Origin: Chamaecyparis obtusa
Taxonomy: Eukaryota; Streptophyta; Pinopsida; Cupressales; Cupressaceae
Assembly: GCA_027943335.1 (NCBI GenBank)
Contig: BSBK01006022.1
Location: 310,001-374,000, forward strand
DNA: 64,000 bases
Reading direction: 5' to 3'
Numbering within the stretch: position 1 is the first letter of the stretch; each line of letters opens with the position of its first letter. Positions 20,987 through 32,362 of the stretch are shown here, piece after piece. Under the pieces are notes generated by a model. It was not told the DNA's origin. It was given only the letters and a program-made list of their open reading frames with translations, and did no database searches. Made by a program: the position numbers and the translations under genes.

Positions 20987-21624
20987 TCTTGCTCCTAAGC
21001 TTGTAGGTTACTAACTTTCCTTCCAATAATATCCTCCCCAAACATCTACCCAAGCACCCTATAAATATTGATTCCCAGCCACAAGTTAGCTAATGAAACA
21101 ATAAACCCCTACAAACAAATATTAAATGCTAAAACATCAGTCGGCTCTCACATATCCTAACAAAATAAATAAACTCTCAAAGATGGCCCCAACAGTCACC
21201 AAATCTACATAGAATAATGCAACACCCTAGATCTAGGTCCCCACATGTCCAACAATCAATCCATAACTTGAGGAGTGCAACCCAAATCAATGTAACTAGT
21301 CAGCCAAGATGATCCATCCAAACAATCTAGTCAGTGAGCAAGAACACCAAGCAATAGAGGTAATAACCAAGCACTAGACATCGACCAAGCCAATCATGAT
21401 CGAGTAATGTAGTTATCACTGAGTTCCAGAGAACCGATGCCTTTAGTCGCTGAGTGTTCTTCATAGAGTGAGCACCCCAGTAACCATAGAAACCAAGCAA
21501 CTAGTCTCCCAAACTGAGCAAGTACTCCACCAAACCAAGATCAAAACTAACAATCCACCTTCAAAGACAAACATATTTTTGGTTGATACAGGATCTCCAA
21601 GAATCCTAGGATGCTCCTACATCA
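20987..21624 (-). repeat. G2 5' LTR, right part
   Basis: Continuation of the LTR begun at 7421. It ends GATGCTCCTACATCA (plus), the terminus shared with G1, G3 and G4. A minus-strand TATTTATAGGG near 21060-21050 is a possible TATA element. It lies inside the gag of G3, which resumes at 21625; the left target duplication is outside the window. Confidence 0.75.
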
Positions 21625-22018
21625 CTTTCCTCTTTCTGTCCAACTGCAGATGTTCCCATCACAAGGATGCATGGATTTTCAATTTTGTGCTTGCAATTTT
21701 CACCTTCTTTTCCTTAGGTACATTTTCATATTCAAAGTACTTTTCCATCTCAGTGATCCAATCCACCAATTCATCAAAATCCAATTTTCCACTATACTCA
21801 AGAGGATTAAAGTGTCGTGTAGACTTCATATTTTTTAAAGCTTTCAACAATCTTTCCTCACCTTGATCCATCACTGGTGTAGGTTCTACATCACCTTGTT
21901 CTTCCTCAATTTCATCATCACTAACATCTTCAAGATGTCTTCCTCTTCTTTGGGCTATTTCAACAGCTTCCAATCTAGTAGCAAGTTGTCTCAACATGCC
22001 TACCAATCCTGGATCCAC
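21625..22018 (-). pseudogene. G3 gag, N-terminal part, cut by the G2 insertion
   Basis: Opens MDPGLVGMLRQLATRLEAVE at 22018, a coiled N-terminus, then an acidic stretch and the start of a Retrotrans_gag domain (FDELVDWITEMEKYFEYENV, STKLKIHASL). A TGA at 21661-21659 replaces the first Trp of the usual WW pair; the same frame continues as WEHLQLDRKRK to the G2 boundary at 21625. The remainder of the gene lies left of the window, beyond G2. Confidence 0.8.
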
Positions 22019-22161
22019 ATCTCAACTCCAACAAACTATCTTGAAACCCTCTACAATTGCAGGTCGGATCACAATCTGCTACCCCATAATAAATCAACTA
22101 GGGTTTGATAAGAAGGAACCCTCAAACCTATATTTGAAAACCTAGATCCAGATCTCACCTC

Positions 22162-22173
22162 ACTTTGATACCA
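22162..22173 (-). other. G3 primer-binding site and leader
   Basis: Minus strand TGGTATCAAAGT, a one-base variant of the tRNA-Met site, two bases inside the LTR at 22176. The leader 22019-22161 shows nothing else. Confidence 0.7.
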
Positions 22174-22175
22174 CC

Positions 22176-23107
22176 TGACACAAGGGAGGATGGGGAGAGG
22201 GGAAAAAGGCACACCCTAACTATATCCACATTGTAGAACAACATGCAAAAGAAGCAACACATAACAGTGAGAAGGAGAATGCAGATACTTTCATATATTT
22301 ACTTCAATTTTATTCATACATGCCAGGCTATAAGGCCTTCTTGGTTTAGGCCAGATATTACAATCAAGTACAAAAGTCCTCCAACATATGAGGATTTTCC
22401 AACAATCTCTATTTTTCTATCTTCTATCTTCTATCCAAAAACTATCTCCCTAAAATCTAACCAAATAGTTATATTTATACAAGAGGCTACCAAATCAAGT
22501 CAGTCTTTAGATCCACAATCAATGGAAGGAATGACCAAATCTAGGTCCACACACTTCCCAATGGTATATACCAGCATTAAATCTATGACCCAAATTAAAT
22601 GCACAAGTCAACCTCAATAGAAATCCAAAATAAACAACTCGATAAGCAAGGAAACTGAGTGCCAGACAAGCATCATCGAGTGTAATACCCCAAAAATGGG
22701 CTATAGGTTCATTAATCAACAAATCAAACAAAATTGATATGCAATACCATGCCTCACAGTGGGTGTAGAAATGTGTGTGTGAAATTTGTACCATACTCAC
22801 ACCTACTAGAAGGCAATAAATTGCCTGGTTAGCTTAGTTTCATTTATTTATAAATTTCTTTGATTTTCTAACCTCTAATGTTTTACTAAAGTGTTGTGTC
22901 CATAGCTAGGTACAATTTTCACACACACACCAAGCACTAGGGAAATTCACTGAGCACCAAAGAGATAACTGACCAACACTGGTAAACAAAGGAAACAGAG
23001 CAACATCGAACTGACTTCGTCAAAGAAGGAACCGAGCAATGGAGAAAAAATTTAAACATATTTTTGATGACACAAGATTTCCAAGGACCTAAGATGCTCC
23101 TACATCA
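22176..23107 (-). repeat. G3 5' LTR (932 bp)
   Basis: Plus strand TGACACAAGGG...GATGCTCCTACATCA. Its right third resembles the G2 LTR (ATATTTTTG, then CCAAG and GATGCTCC), so the two are related families. A foldback segment lies at 22773-22928. No gene. Confidence 0.78.
22773..22928. repeat. Inverted repeat inside the G3 LTR
   Basis: GTGTGTGTGAAATTTGTACC at 22773-22792 is inverted at 22909-22928 with one mismatch, around a 116-nt loop. It may be a small foldback insertion, since the corresponding part of the G2 LTR has no such block, or a chance of the CA/GT run. Confidence 0.5.
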
Positions 23108-24000
23108 GGGCAGGATGAGGATAATGGTAAAGATAAAGAGGTTCAATTGAAGGATTTGAGGATTTAGGATAATACTTCCGTCTTGGTGAATAAACTTGGC
23201 ATGAGAAGTTTCACCAACACCATTAAGAGGATCATTGATGGCAATGTGCATATCAAGTATGAGATGAAGGAATACCACAAATGCATCCAAATTCTTGAGG
23301 TTATGGGGTTTGGAAAAGATAAATCTTTTTCAAAGAGTTTGGAGGAGATGACTAAAGCTATTGAGCATGTTGAAAACCTAAAGGATTCCTTTACTCCAGA
23401 TTTGATAACATAGAGAAAAGGATGTCTGACATTGATAATATGGAACAAAGAATAGTGGAGATGGAGACCAAAATTGACAAGGTGGAGGAAAATATGAAAA
23501 AATGGGGGACCAGAGCTACAAGATTCTAAAAGTGTCAAATGAGCATGTCAAAATCTTGGTTGGTAAGTTGGAGTAGGAGAAGAAGTCTTAGGTTGTCGAG
23601 GTGGATAAGGAAGCTACTTATGGTACCACTGGACCAAGAAAGAGGACCAGATCTAGGACAAAGAAAATAGATAGCATGAAAGACAAAGACCTAGAGGAGC
23701 TGAAGAATACTATTGTCAATATGGATCTAATGGTGATAGAAGCATATGAGCTTCTTAAAAAATTCTAGGTTATTGCTCTTTGGTCTTTCGGTTCTCTGTC
23801 CTATTTTTTCTAGTTACTGTCAAGTTGCTAGTTTTTTTGATTTGCTAGATTTTGTCTTGGTTTGCAGTTTGTTATTCTACTTAGGTTTCCTTTCTATTCT
23901 ATATTGTAACTATGTGGAATCTTATGATTATTTGGTTATGATGTAAGCTTTGATGTAATAGTTTTGGGTCCTTTAAAACCTAATTTTCTTTTAATCAAAA
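23108..24000 (+). other. LINE-like 3' part or unknown coiled-coil coding remnant
   Basis: Plus-strand coding traces, not identified. Residues include NKLGMRSFTNTIKRIIDGNVHIKYEMKEY (about 23183-23290) and, after a frame change near 23410, MSDIDNMEQRIVEMETKIDKVEE, a heptad-like coiled coil. A basic stretch (PRKRTRSRTKK) and a Leu-rich end near 23765 follow. The last 230 bp are T-rich and end TTTTAATCAAAACA near 24000, where the L2 LTR resumes. An A-rich end at a junction would fit a LINE, but I see no RT or endonuclease. G3 truncates it on the left. Confidence 0.35.
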
Positions 24001-24230
24001 CATGTGCTTCTTGGCTCAGTAACTATCATGCACTACTTGGTGCTTGTGTTGCTCTGTTTGGTGCCTGTCATTCATTTGAATTTACTAAAATTGTCTCTTC
24101 CTTTACCAACTTCTCTATTTTCTTTACCGACTAAGTTCTATGAATCCTTCCTCTTTTATCAACTAACTTTAACTCTCCAATATGACTTTGAAAAAACTAA
24201 TGAAAACAAAATAACTCTTTAGCAGTATCA
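24001..24230 (-). repeat. L2 3' LTR fragment
   Basis: Its minus-strand start, TGATACTGCTAAAG at 24230, directly follows the PPT AGGGGGAGAT (24240-24231), as in the other Copia-like elements here. The fragment contains GTCGGTAAAG-type motifs like those in the C1-family LTRs. It is cut at about 24000 by the LINE-like tract, so its length and outer end are unknown. Confidence 0.5.
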
Positions 24231-24240
24231 ATCTCCCCCT
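24231..24240 (-). other. L2 polypurine tract
   Basis: Minus strand AGGGGGAGAT next to the LTR start. A second PPT-like run (AAAAAAGGGGGAT, minus) lies near 24395-24380, matching the repeated PPT pattern of L1 and C2. Confidence 0.6.
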
Positions 24241-25414
24241 ATGGAATTAGTTTGGCTTCTTTTTTTAAAACTTCAAAGTCATTCAAAATTTTGTCCTTAA
24301 TCAAAATTTCTTCAAAATTGTGAACAATAACTCCATAACTCTTATAATTGGACCCTTGTGACAATACTTCAATATATATATCTATCCCCCTTTTTTGACA
24401 AATATGCCAAAAAAAATTACTTACTTTGCTTAGGTGGTTAAATCTTGTAAAAAATATGTTTATACCTCTACTTTGCATCTTTAGGGATGTCTCCCATGAT
24501 CCCTTCAATGTTTTCAACACAAAAATTGGCTCACCAATATCTCGTGTTAGTCCAATCATGCTATCCATAGCACTGATGTTGGGTGTAATAACCAATTCCT
24601 TGGCCTTCTGTATATTTTTCTGTAGTGATTCAACCTAAGGAATCAAAATGGCTTGCAACTCCATAAGTTCTATTATTATCTTATTTTCTTCTCTTCTTAG
24701 TTCATGTTGTATTCCCATATGATGTTTCAAGCTTTGGTAATAAAATTGAAGTGTTCCAAGCTCAGTTGTAACATTCCTCAGCTTCTTGGTCAACTCTTTC
24801 TCAATAGAATCATCTTTCTTTCTGATCTCCTCAATGAAATTTGATATCAAACAAATATTATGAAAGAATAGCTTGCAATTTATTTTCCAAATCTATAATT
24901 AACTCTAAAAGTGATACCTTATCCAATGCAACATTCTATAAAATATCCTCAATTATTTTATGCTCCATTTTCTTCTTGTGTACTTTCATGAGGTACTCGG
25001 TGGTCTCTATACTAGGTTCTTTAACTTGTTTCACCAATTCCTCTAGTTGACTCAGTAGACTCCCCTTCTCATTTACATTAGCATCAAGAACAATCTTATG
25101 CAGTATATCCTTGACACTTTCTAGCACATCTATATTTTTCTTCTTTGCTAGCATTTTTTCCTGGACTTCTTTCATCTTCAGTAAATCTCCAAATTCAGAT
25201 AATTATTTAGGGCTTAGTGAAGAAATGTCTACCTTAGTTATAATTATTAGTTGGCTCAAGTAAACTTTGGTTTTCTCATGCTTCCTTTTCTTTGTCTTCT
25301 TCTTATCAACTTAAATACTTTCACTAATAGAAATTTTTTGGGAATGTGATGCCTTCATTGCATTAGATGTAGTAGCAATTGTAGTGTCTTTAGTTCTTTC
25401 TTCTCTTTCCTCTT
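24241..25414 (-). pseudogene. L2 long unknown ORF, C-terminal coiled-coil part
   Basis: Minus-strand coding remnants in several frames: a Lys-rich start near 25320 (KKKTKKRKHEK), MKEVQEKMLAKKKNIDVLESV (25175), FIEEIRKKDDSIEKELTKKLRN (24850) and PNISAMDSMIGL (24580). Heptad-like Leu/Ile/Glu/Lys spacing predicts coiled coil. Coding ends near 24420; below that the sequence matches the L1 3' non-coding tract with a PPT-like run, so the frame reported down to 24239 is partly non-coding. It is the counterpart of L1 37400-38270. C2 separates it from the N-terminal part at 39782-41459. Confidence 0.5.
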
Positions 25415-25419
25415 CTTTC
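25415..25419. repeat. Target-site duplication of C2, left copy (CTTTC)
   Basis: CTTTC precedes the C2 5' LTR and recurs at 39782-39786 after its 3' LTR. Confidence 0.88.
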
Positions 25420-26815
25420 TGTTGGAGATTTGCTAGCAAGCCAGTGTTGATTGTATGTTTGTCATTGATGACAACATATGGTAAGCAATGTGTGTGGAAG
25501 ACTTATGAAAAGAGCCTTGAGCATATGTTGTATGGATATTTTATTGGCATGATATCATAGACACCGAGGTTGATGCTTAGTGCAGTCAATTGTGTAGCAG
25601 TTTATATTAGCAGTGTTGATAGAGTGACAGACAGAGTTCGGTATGAGATTTATAGTAGAGTTATGATGGAGCCTTGTGTGTTTATATTTATGTTGTAGAC
25701 ATGTTTATGATGCTATGTTCATGGAAATAGAGTCATTGATGTAGTAGAAGTTGATTTATGTTGTTTCTATTTATTAGTTACAGTTTCCTGAGTTTATCTG
25801 ATGGGGTTGACAATGTTTATATTGTTTTAGTAGTTGCACCTATCATTTTGGTATGTGTGTTTGGTTTCATGTTTGGTGATGAGTTAAGAATGTTTTTTAA
25901 GAGTGCATAATTTATTTTAGTATGAGAATAAAGTTTCAGTTAATTTGGTGGATCCGACTGTGTGGAGTGACGCATCTACTTGTATTGAGTTGTGTGGTCC
26001 TATTTTGTGTTGTGTGCTTAGTATAGCCATTGGAGATGTTATTGAAGAGTTATATTATTTCTCTATTATGATTTCAAGGAAGTTCTAACAAGCTGACTTG
26101 ATTATATCATTTGGAGAAAGATACTTATAGCCAGTCAGTTGAGATTGCTAAGTATGATTGTGATTGTAAGTGTAGAGAAGAAGATGCAAATATACTGAGA
26201 CAGTCATCAGTTGAATATCTATGTGAAGAAGAGAGAGTATATGCTATTCATTGGAACTGATCAAGACAAAAGGTCTACATTCCATCTCACCAAGATCCAG
26301 ATATAGTGTATATCTGTTATGCAGAAGGTTGCAACCTTCACCATTTGAGTAGTGTGCTTCTGGACAGTGTGTCCTCACTTTTAACAAGGTTAATTATAAA
26401 AGACTCCTAATAGGGTCCAACCTTTGACCAGGTCACTGTACTTCATACATTGTAAATATCAACTCCTAAAAAGGTTTTAATATCTTCTAATAGGGATCAA
26501 ATTTCTAGCGCATCTCCTACCAAGTACTTCTTGATAGCTACGAGAACTCGATCCCCCTTTCTTCTTTCCATAGTAAGTCTATTTGAACTAGGTCAGGGAT
26601 ACTCTAGTGTAGTTTATAGTGGGTGCTAATTTCCACCAGGGTTTTTACCTATTTGGGTTTCCTCGTAACCAAAATTGTGGTGTTGTGTTAAGTGTTATCT
26701 TATTGTATATATTCTTAATGTTCTTTTATACTTAATTGGATAAAGAATTGAATCTTGTAAATAACTGATTCACCCCCCCCCCCCTCTTAATTATCTCTTG
26801 GGGCTATTCCTAACA
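25420..26815 (+). repeat. C2 5' LTR (1,396 bp)
   Basis: TGTTGGAGATTTGC...GGCTATTCCTAACA. Its 3' end carries GATTCA, a run of 13 C, then CTCTTAATTATC, a longer C tract than in its 3' LTR (7 C). No gene. Confidence 0.9.
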
Positions 26816-26817
26816 AT

Positions 26818-26829
26818 TGGTATCAAATC
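26818..26829 (+). other. C2 primer-binding site
   Basis: TGGTATCAAATC two bases after the LTR; a mutated tRNA-Met site (L1 and C4 keep TGGTATCAGAGC). Confidence 0.7.
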
Positions 26830-26873
26830 CAAGTGCCTTGGAGAGAAATTTTAACAACTTGAGGTTGATCAAA

Positions 26874-27880
26874 TGGCATTCTTTAGAAAAGAAAGTCCTA
26901 AGTTTGATGGAGAGAATTATCTAGACTAGAAGAACAAAATGACAACACATTTGCAGTGCATTGCTTTTGAGATTTTTGAAGTAGCTACTAAAGAAGTTTA
27001 GATTCCCTCTTTATCAAATATTACAAAGGAAGATGCAACTCTTAGGAAAAAGGAGATGTTCACTCAAAATTCTATTGCCAAAGAAGCCCTTATTAGTGCC
27101 TTGTCTGACAGTGAGTTTTCAAAGATCAAGAAAGTAGATAAAGCCTACAAGATATGGAAGCATCTAGAAGACATGTTTGAAGGAGACATCCGAGCCAAGA
27201 ATGCATGTAGAAAGACATGGAAGAAAAAGTAAAATACATTGGAGATGCTACCTGAAGAGAACATAGAGCCTATAATCAAAGAATTAATGAAGCACTTGTA
27301 GGAATTAGAAACAATGGTGGAGAAATTTCAGAAGAAGACATAATGGATAAGTTGATGACTACTCTGAAAAAAGAATATGAGAGCAAGATAAACATCCTAG
27401 ATGAGACTATGCAATTTTCAAAAGACTTCAAAAGAGAGACCTTAATCAGCAAGATTCCAGCATTCAAGATATCAAGTTTGAAGATAGAGCCTAAAAGTGA
27501 GACAACCTTCAAAGCTTTAGTCCATGGCAAGAAATCCTTGAACACTTCTGGTAACTTTGATAATGATGATGATGAGGATAAATAACTAGATGATTTCATT
27601 GCTATGATTGCTAAGAAATAAAGAAAAAAATAAGGAAAATATGAAGGTCATTTACCATTCAAATGCTTTTCATGTAACAAGATTGGTCACTTTGCATCTA
27701 AGTGTCCTACAAGAGTCAAGAAGTTAAAAACTAATTACAAGCCTAAGTATACAAAAGAATGTTACTATGTTGGAGATGGAGTATCGGATGAAGATTTAGT
27801 AGAAGATGAAATTGGATTCATTGCTATTGAAGATATGAAGAAAATGTTTGATGAGATGGATATTGAAGATGAAAAGAAAG
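26874..27880 (+). pseudogene. C2 gag, frameshifted, with intact zinc knuckle
   Basis: Starts MAFFRKESPKFDGENYLD, then a TAG in place of the Trp usual before K-KM. Copia gag features follow (KAYKIWKHLEDMFEGD, and after frameshifts near 27210-27260, DIMDKLMTTLKKEYESK). The longest intact piece is 27343-27585. The knuckle CFSCNKIGHFASKC lies near 27668-27710. Stops at about 27583, 27619 and 27631. An acidic linker (VEDEIGFIAIEDMKK) leads to the protease. Confidence 0.82.
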
Positions 27881-29387
27881 CACAAGAGTTAGCATTAATT
27901 TCACAAGTAGACATCAGAACAAACTGGATCATTGACATCAGTTGTTCACATCACATGACATGAGATAAAGATAGATTTGTACATCTGGATAAGTACAAAG
28001 GTGACATGGTTATATTTGGAGAAAACACTCCTAAACCTATCATAGGTAGAGGAGCTATCACCTTGGGTGGAAAGAATAATACTGATGATGTTCTATATGT
28101 TGATGGTTTGCAACATAACCTAATAAGTGTTGGAAAATTTCTTGACAAAGGATATCAGTTGGAATTCAAAGACAATAAGTGCATCATTAATAGCAAAGAA
28201 GCAGTAATGATTGCATCATGTTCAAAGACAAAATGTAATGTTTTTCAACTTAATTCAAAAGAAAGTTGTTTTGTTGCTAAATTAGATGACAGTTGGTTAT
28301 GGCACAAAAGACTATGTCACATCAATTTTGACAATATAGTAAAGATAAACAATGTAAAGGCAATTAGAGACCTTACTAGCATTGCAAAACTAGTTGATAC
28401 AATATGCAGGGAATGTGTGATGGGAAAACATGTGAGGAATTCATTTAGAAGCAAGCATAATTGGGTAGAGAACAAATTGGATAGCATAAAGATTTATGTG
28501 GACCAACTCAAACAAGATCATACTATGGTGAAATGTTCTTTATTTTGTTTGTTGATGATTATTCTAGAATGATGTGGGTTGTGTTTTTAAAAGATAAATC
28601 TGAAGCATTTGAGAAGTTCAAGATAATCAAAGCTAAAGTTGAAAATGAGTTTGGATTAAAGATTAAATGTTTGAGATTAGATAGAGGAGGAGAATTCACC
28701 TCAGACATATTTTATGAGTATTGCGAAGAACATGGGATAAATAGACAACTAAGTGCACCTAGAAACCCTCAATAGAATGGAATTGCAGAAAGAAGAAATA
28801 GGATCATACTTGACACAACGCACACTATCATGATTGAAGAAAAAGTTGCACACACCTATTGGAGAGATGCGGTCACTATTGCAGTCTATACTATCAATAG
28901 AATTCAATTAAGGCCAGGCACAAACAAGACACCTTATGAGCTATGGTTTGGGAATGTACCTATAGTAAAATACTTTAGAATCTTTGGAAGAAAGTGCTAC
29001 ATCAAGAGAGATGAAGCTATTGGAAAGTTTGATGTAAGAAGCGATGAAGGTATTTTTCTTGGTTACTCTACTAAAAGTAAAGATTATAGATATTTTAACT
29101 TAAGATTGAAGAAGATCATTGAAAGTGCTCATGTAAAGATTGATGAAAAGTTTATGATTCAAGAGAGATATCATGATTATGCACCTATGATTGAAGAAGA
29201 ACCTAGTCCTATTAGTAGAGAAACAATTGTTGAAGAAATATTTGACAGCATTGATGTATTATTCAATGATCCTGAAACAAGTGAAGAAGAATCACATAAG
29301 ACAGATGAGAGAGTCACACCTAATGTTCCAAAATTCACATCTAGATACCATTCCAAAGAATATATCATTGGAGATCAAAACAACTAA
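27881..29387 (+). pseudogene. C2 protease and integrase
   Basis: The protease site reads IIDISCSHHMT where Copia proteases have IDSGCSHHMTG: the catalytic D-S-G is lost, and a TGA (27961-27963) replaces the next Gly. The frame 28006-28572 holds the rest of the protease and the integrase zinc finger (HKRLCHINF...CRECVMGKH). The core continues in another frame from 28533 (FVDDYSRMMWVVF, LDRGGEF), with a TAG for the second Gln of PQQNG near 28773. The third frame 28830-29387 carries YWRDAV, FRIFGRKCY and GIFLGYST. Confidence 0.86.
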
Positions 29388-30989
29388 GTCATGACAAGGT
29401 CAAAGGAAAAAATTTCAACAGTTGATGAAGCAGTATGTTTATTTTAAAAAAATGAACCTTTAAGTGTTGAAGATGCATGTAATGATTCAGATTAGCATGA
29501 AGAAATGAAAGAAGAACTAGATCAGATAATTAAGAATGATACATGGGAATTGGTCCCTAGACCTAGTGAAAAGAATGTGATTGGAACCAAGTGGATATTC
29601 AGAAACAAGATGAATGAAGATGGTATAGTAGTAAGGAACAAAGCAAGAATAGTATGTAAAGGATATGCATAGAGAGAAGGAATTGATTATTCAGATACAT
29701 TTGCCCCTATAAGAATATTGGAAGCCATAAAGTTATTTATAGCCTATGCAACATTCAAAGACTTTAAGGTATATCAAATGGATGTCAAGTCAACATTCTT
29801 GAATGGAGAGTTGAAGGAAGAAGTATACATAGAGTAGCCTGAAGGATTTACTTTATCAGATAAACCAAATATGGTATGTAGATTGAAGAAATCTCTTTAT
29901 GGACTTAAGAAAGCCCCTAGAGCATGGTATGAAAGACTAGATGGTTACTTGACTAAGATTGGATTCAAGAAAGGAGTAACAGATTGTAACTTATTCATAA
30001 GAGAGACACCTGAAGGATTATTACTAGTTGCTATTTTTGTTGGTGACATTATTTTTGGTGGTAATGGAAAGCTTAGTGCAAAATTTGCTAAAGAGATGCA
30101 GGGCGGATTTGAAATGAGCATGATTGGACCTATCAAGTACTTTTTGGGACTGAATGTGCAACAGATAGACAAAGGTATTTTCATTAATCAATCTAAGTAT
30201 GTGAAAGAAATATTGAAGAAGTTCAAGATGGATGATTGCAAGCCAGTAAGTACCCCTATAATAATAGGAAGAAATCTTTCAAAAGAAGATGATTCTACAT
30301 AAGTGGACATAATCCTATATAAGTCTATGATTGGTAAACTCATATATCTTACTCAATCTAGACCAGATATATCTAATGGAGTTGGTATTGTTGGAAGATT
30401 TGCAATAGAACCTAAACAAAGTCATCTCATGGCAGTAAAGAGGATATTCAAATATTTGAAAGGAACTATAGACTATGGTTTATGGTATCCTAATTCTGAG
30501 AATTTAGAACTTCATGTGTATACAGATGTAGATTGTGTAGGTTGCATGGATGATAGAAAGAGTACCTCAAGAGGAGTAGTATTTCTTTGAGATAGACTAG
30601 TTACTTGGATAAGAAAGAAGCAGAATTGTATTTCTCAGTCCATAGCAGAAGAAGAGTATGTAGCAACAACATTAAATTGTTCTACAATTGTGTGGATCAA
30701 GCAAATGATAAAGGATTTTGGAATTCAGATTGATTACCCTATTGTTATTCATTGTGACAACACTACCACTATCAATATGTCAAAGAACCCTATGATGCAT
30801 GCAAAGACAAAACACATTGAGATAAAATATCACTTCCTAAGAGAGAAAGTTGTAGAGAAAGAAGTAAAATTGGATTATGTGAGCACAAAAGAACAACTAG
30901 AAGACATATTCACAAAGCCTTTACCAAAGGATACATTTGAGTATCTTAGGGAGAAGTTGGGAGTAATTCCCTTCCCTAGATCTGATTAG
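29388..30989 (+). pseudogene. C2 reverse transcriptase and RNase H
   Basis: RT motifs: IGTKWIFRNKMNEDG, GYA then TAG (29670-29672) for Gln, VYQMDVKSTFLNG, a TAG for Gln before PEGF, and LYGLKKAPRAWYERL. The catalytic motif reads FVGDIIFGG, so the first Asp of VDD has become Gly, which should abolish polymerase activity. RNase H: SMIGKLIYLTQSRPDIS, YTDVDCVG, then TGA at about 30588, and ADIF-type end LEDIFTKPLPKDTFEYL. It ends TAG at 30987-30989. Stops also at 30300-30302. Confidence 0.87.
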
Positions 30990-31318
30990 AGTTTGTAGTA
31001 GTGCATCAATCCTCAGTGACTGATGAATGGTTGACTAATCTACTTTAGGAGTAGTACCTGTGCTTATTTTTTTTGGTGCCCTTTTCCATTGATGTCAAAG
31101 GGGGAGTGAGTATATAGTCATGAAAAACAAAATATTTAGGGGGAGTATGTATTAGTAAGAAGATAGAATAGTTGATATTTAGAGCATTCAGTAGTAGATG
31201 GAGGATTCATCCTTGGGGAGTTTTGTTGAGGAAATGGAGAATGTCATAAAATATTTATACATTTGGATTGGTGGTGTTTTTCATTCCATATGTTGCCATC
31301 AATGCCAAAGGGGGAGAT
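30990..31318 (+). other. C2 3' non-coding tract with three PPT-like motifs
   Basis: AAAGGGGGAGTGAG (near 31100), TAGGGGGAGTATG (near 31138) and AAAGGGGGAGAT (ending 31318, abutting the LTR). Same organisation as in L1 and L2. No gene. Confidence 0.75.
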
Positions 31319-32362
31319 TGTTGGAGATTTGCCAGCAAGCCAGTATTGACTGTATGTTTGTCATTGATGACAACATCTAGTAAGAAGCATGCATGGAAGC
31401 CTTATGCAAAGAGACTTTATCATATGTTGTATGGATATGTTATCATCATGATATCATAAACATAGAGGTTGATTCTAAGTGTAGTCAATTGTGTAGCAGT
31501 TTATATCAACAGTGTTCCTAACAGAGTGATAGACAAAGTTCGGTATGAGATTTTTAGTACGGTTATGATAGAGCCTTTCATGTTTATGATGCTATGTTCA
31601 TGGATAAAGAGTTAGTGGTGCAATAGAAGTTGAGTTATGTTGTTTCTATTTGTCAGTTACAGTTTCTTGAGTTTATCTGATGGAGCCGACAATGTTTATA
31701 TTGTTTTAGTAGTCGCACCTATCATTTTGATATGCGTGTTTAGTTTCATGTTTGGTGATGAGTTAAGAATGTTCAGTTAAAAGTGCATAATGTATTTTAG
31801 TATGAGAATAAAGTTTCAGTTAGTTTGGTGGATCCAACTGTGTGAAGCAATGCATCTACTCATATTGAGTTGCGCTATCCTATTTTGTGTTGCGTGCTTA
31901 GTATAGCTATTCAAGATGTTATTAAAGAGTTATATTGTTTCTCTATTATGATTTCAATGAAATTATAATAGGATGACTTGATTATATCATTTGGAGAAAG
32001 ATACTTATAGCCAGTTAGTTGAGATTGCTAAGTATGATTATGATTGTAAGTGCAGAGTAGAAGATGTGAATATATTGAGATAGTCATCAGTTGAAGATCT
32101 ATGTGAAGAAGAAGAGAGTATATGCTATTCATTGGAATTAATCAAGAAAGCACGTCTACATTCTAGTTCACCAAGATCCAGATATATTGTATATCTATGA
32201 TGTAGAAGGTTGCAGCCTTCACCATTTGAGCAGTGTGCTCCTAGACAGTGTGTCCTCACTTTTAACAAGGTTAATTATAAAAGACTCTTAACAGGGTCTG
32301 ACCTTTGACCAGGTCATTGTACTTCATACATTGTAAAGATCTACTCCTAACAAGGTTGTAAG
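31319..32362 (+). repeat. C2 3' LTR, left part (split by L1)
   Basis: TGTTGGAGATTTGCCAGC..., about 93-95% like the 5' LTR by eye, up to GTAAG at 32358-32362, the target duplication of L1. It resumes at 39545. Confidence 0.88.
32358..32362. repeat. Target-site duplication of L1, left copy (GTAAG)
   Basis: GTAAG also at 39545-39549, directly after the L1 3' LTR. Confidence 0.88.

Noticed and set aside
24239..24595. A 118-codon minus-strand gene
   Set aside because: Its C-terminal half matches the non-coding PPT region of L1; only the first 50 or so codons look like the end of the L2 ORF.
26772..26786. Poly-C tract as a microsatellite or assembly gap
   Set aside because: It is an expanded version of the C-rich block that ends all Copia-like LTRs here.
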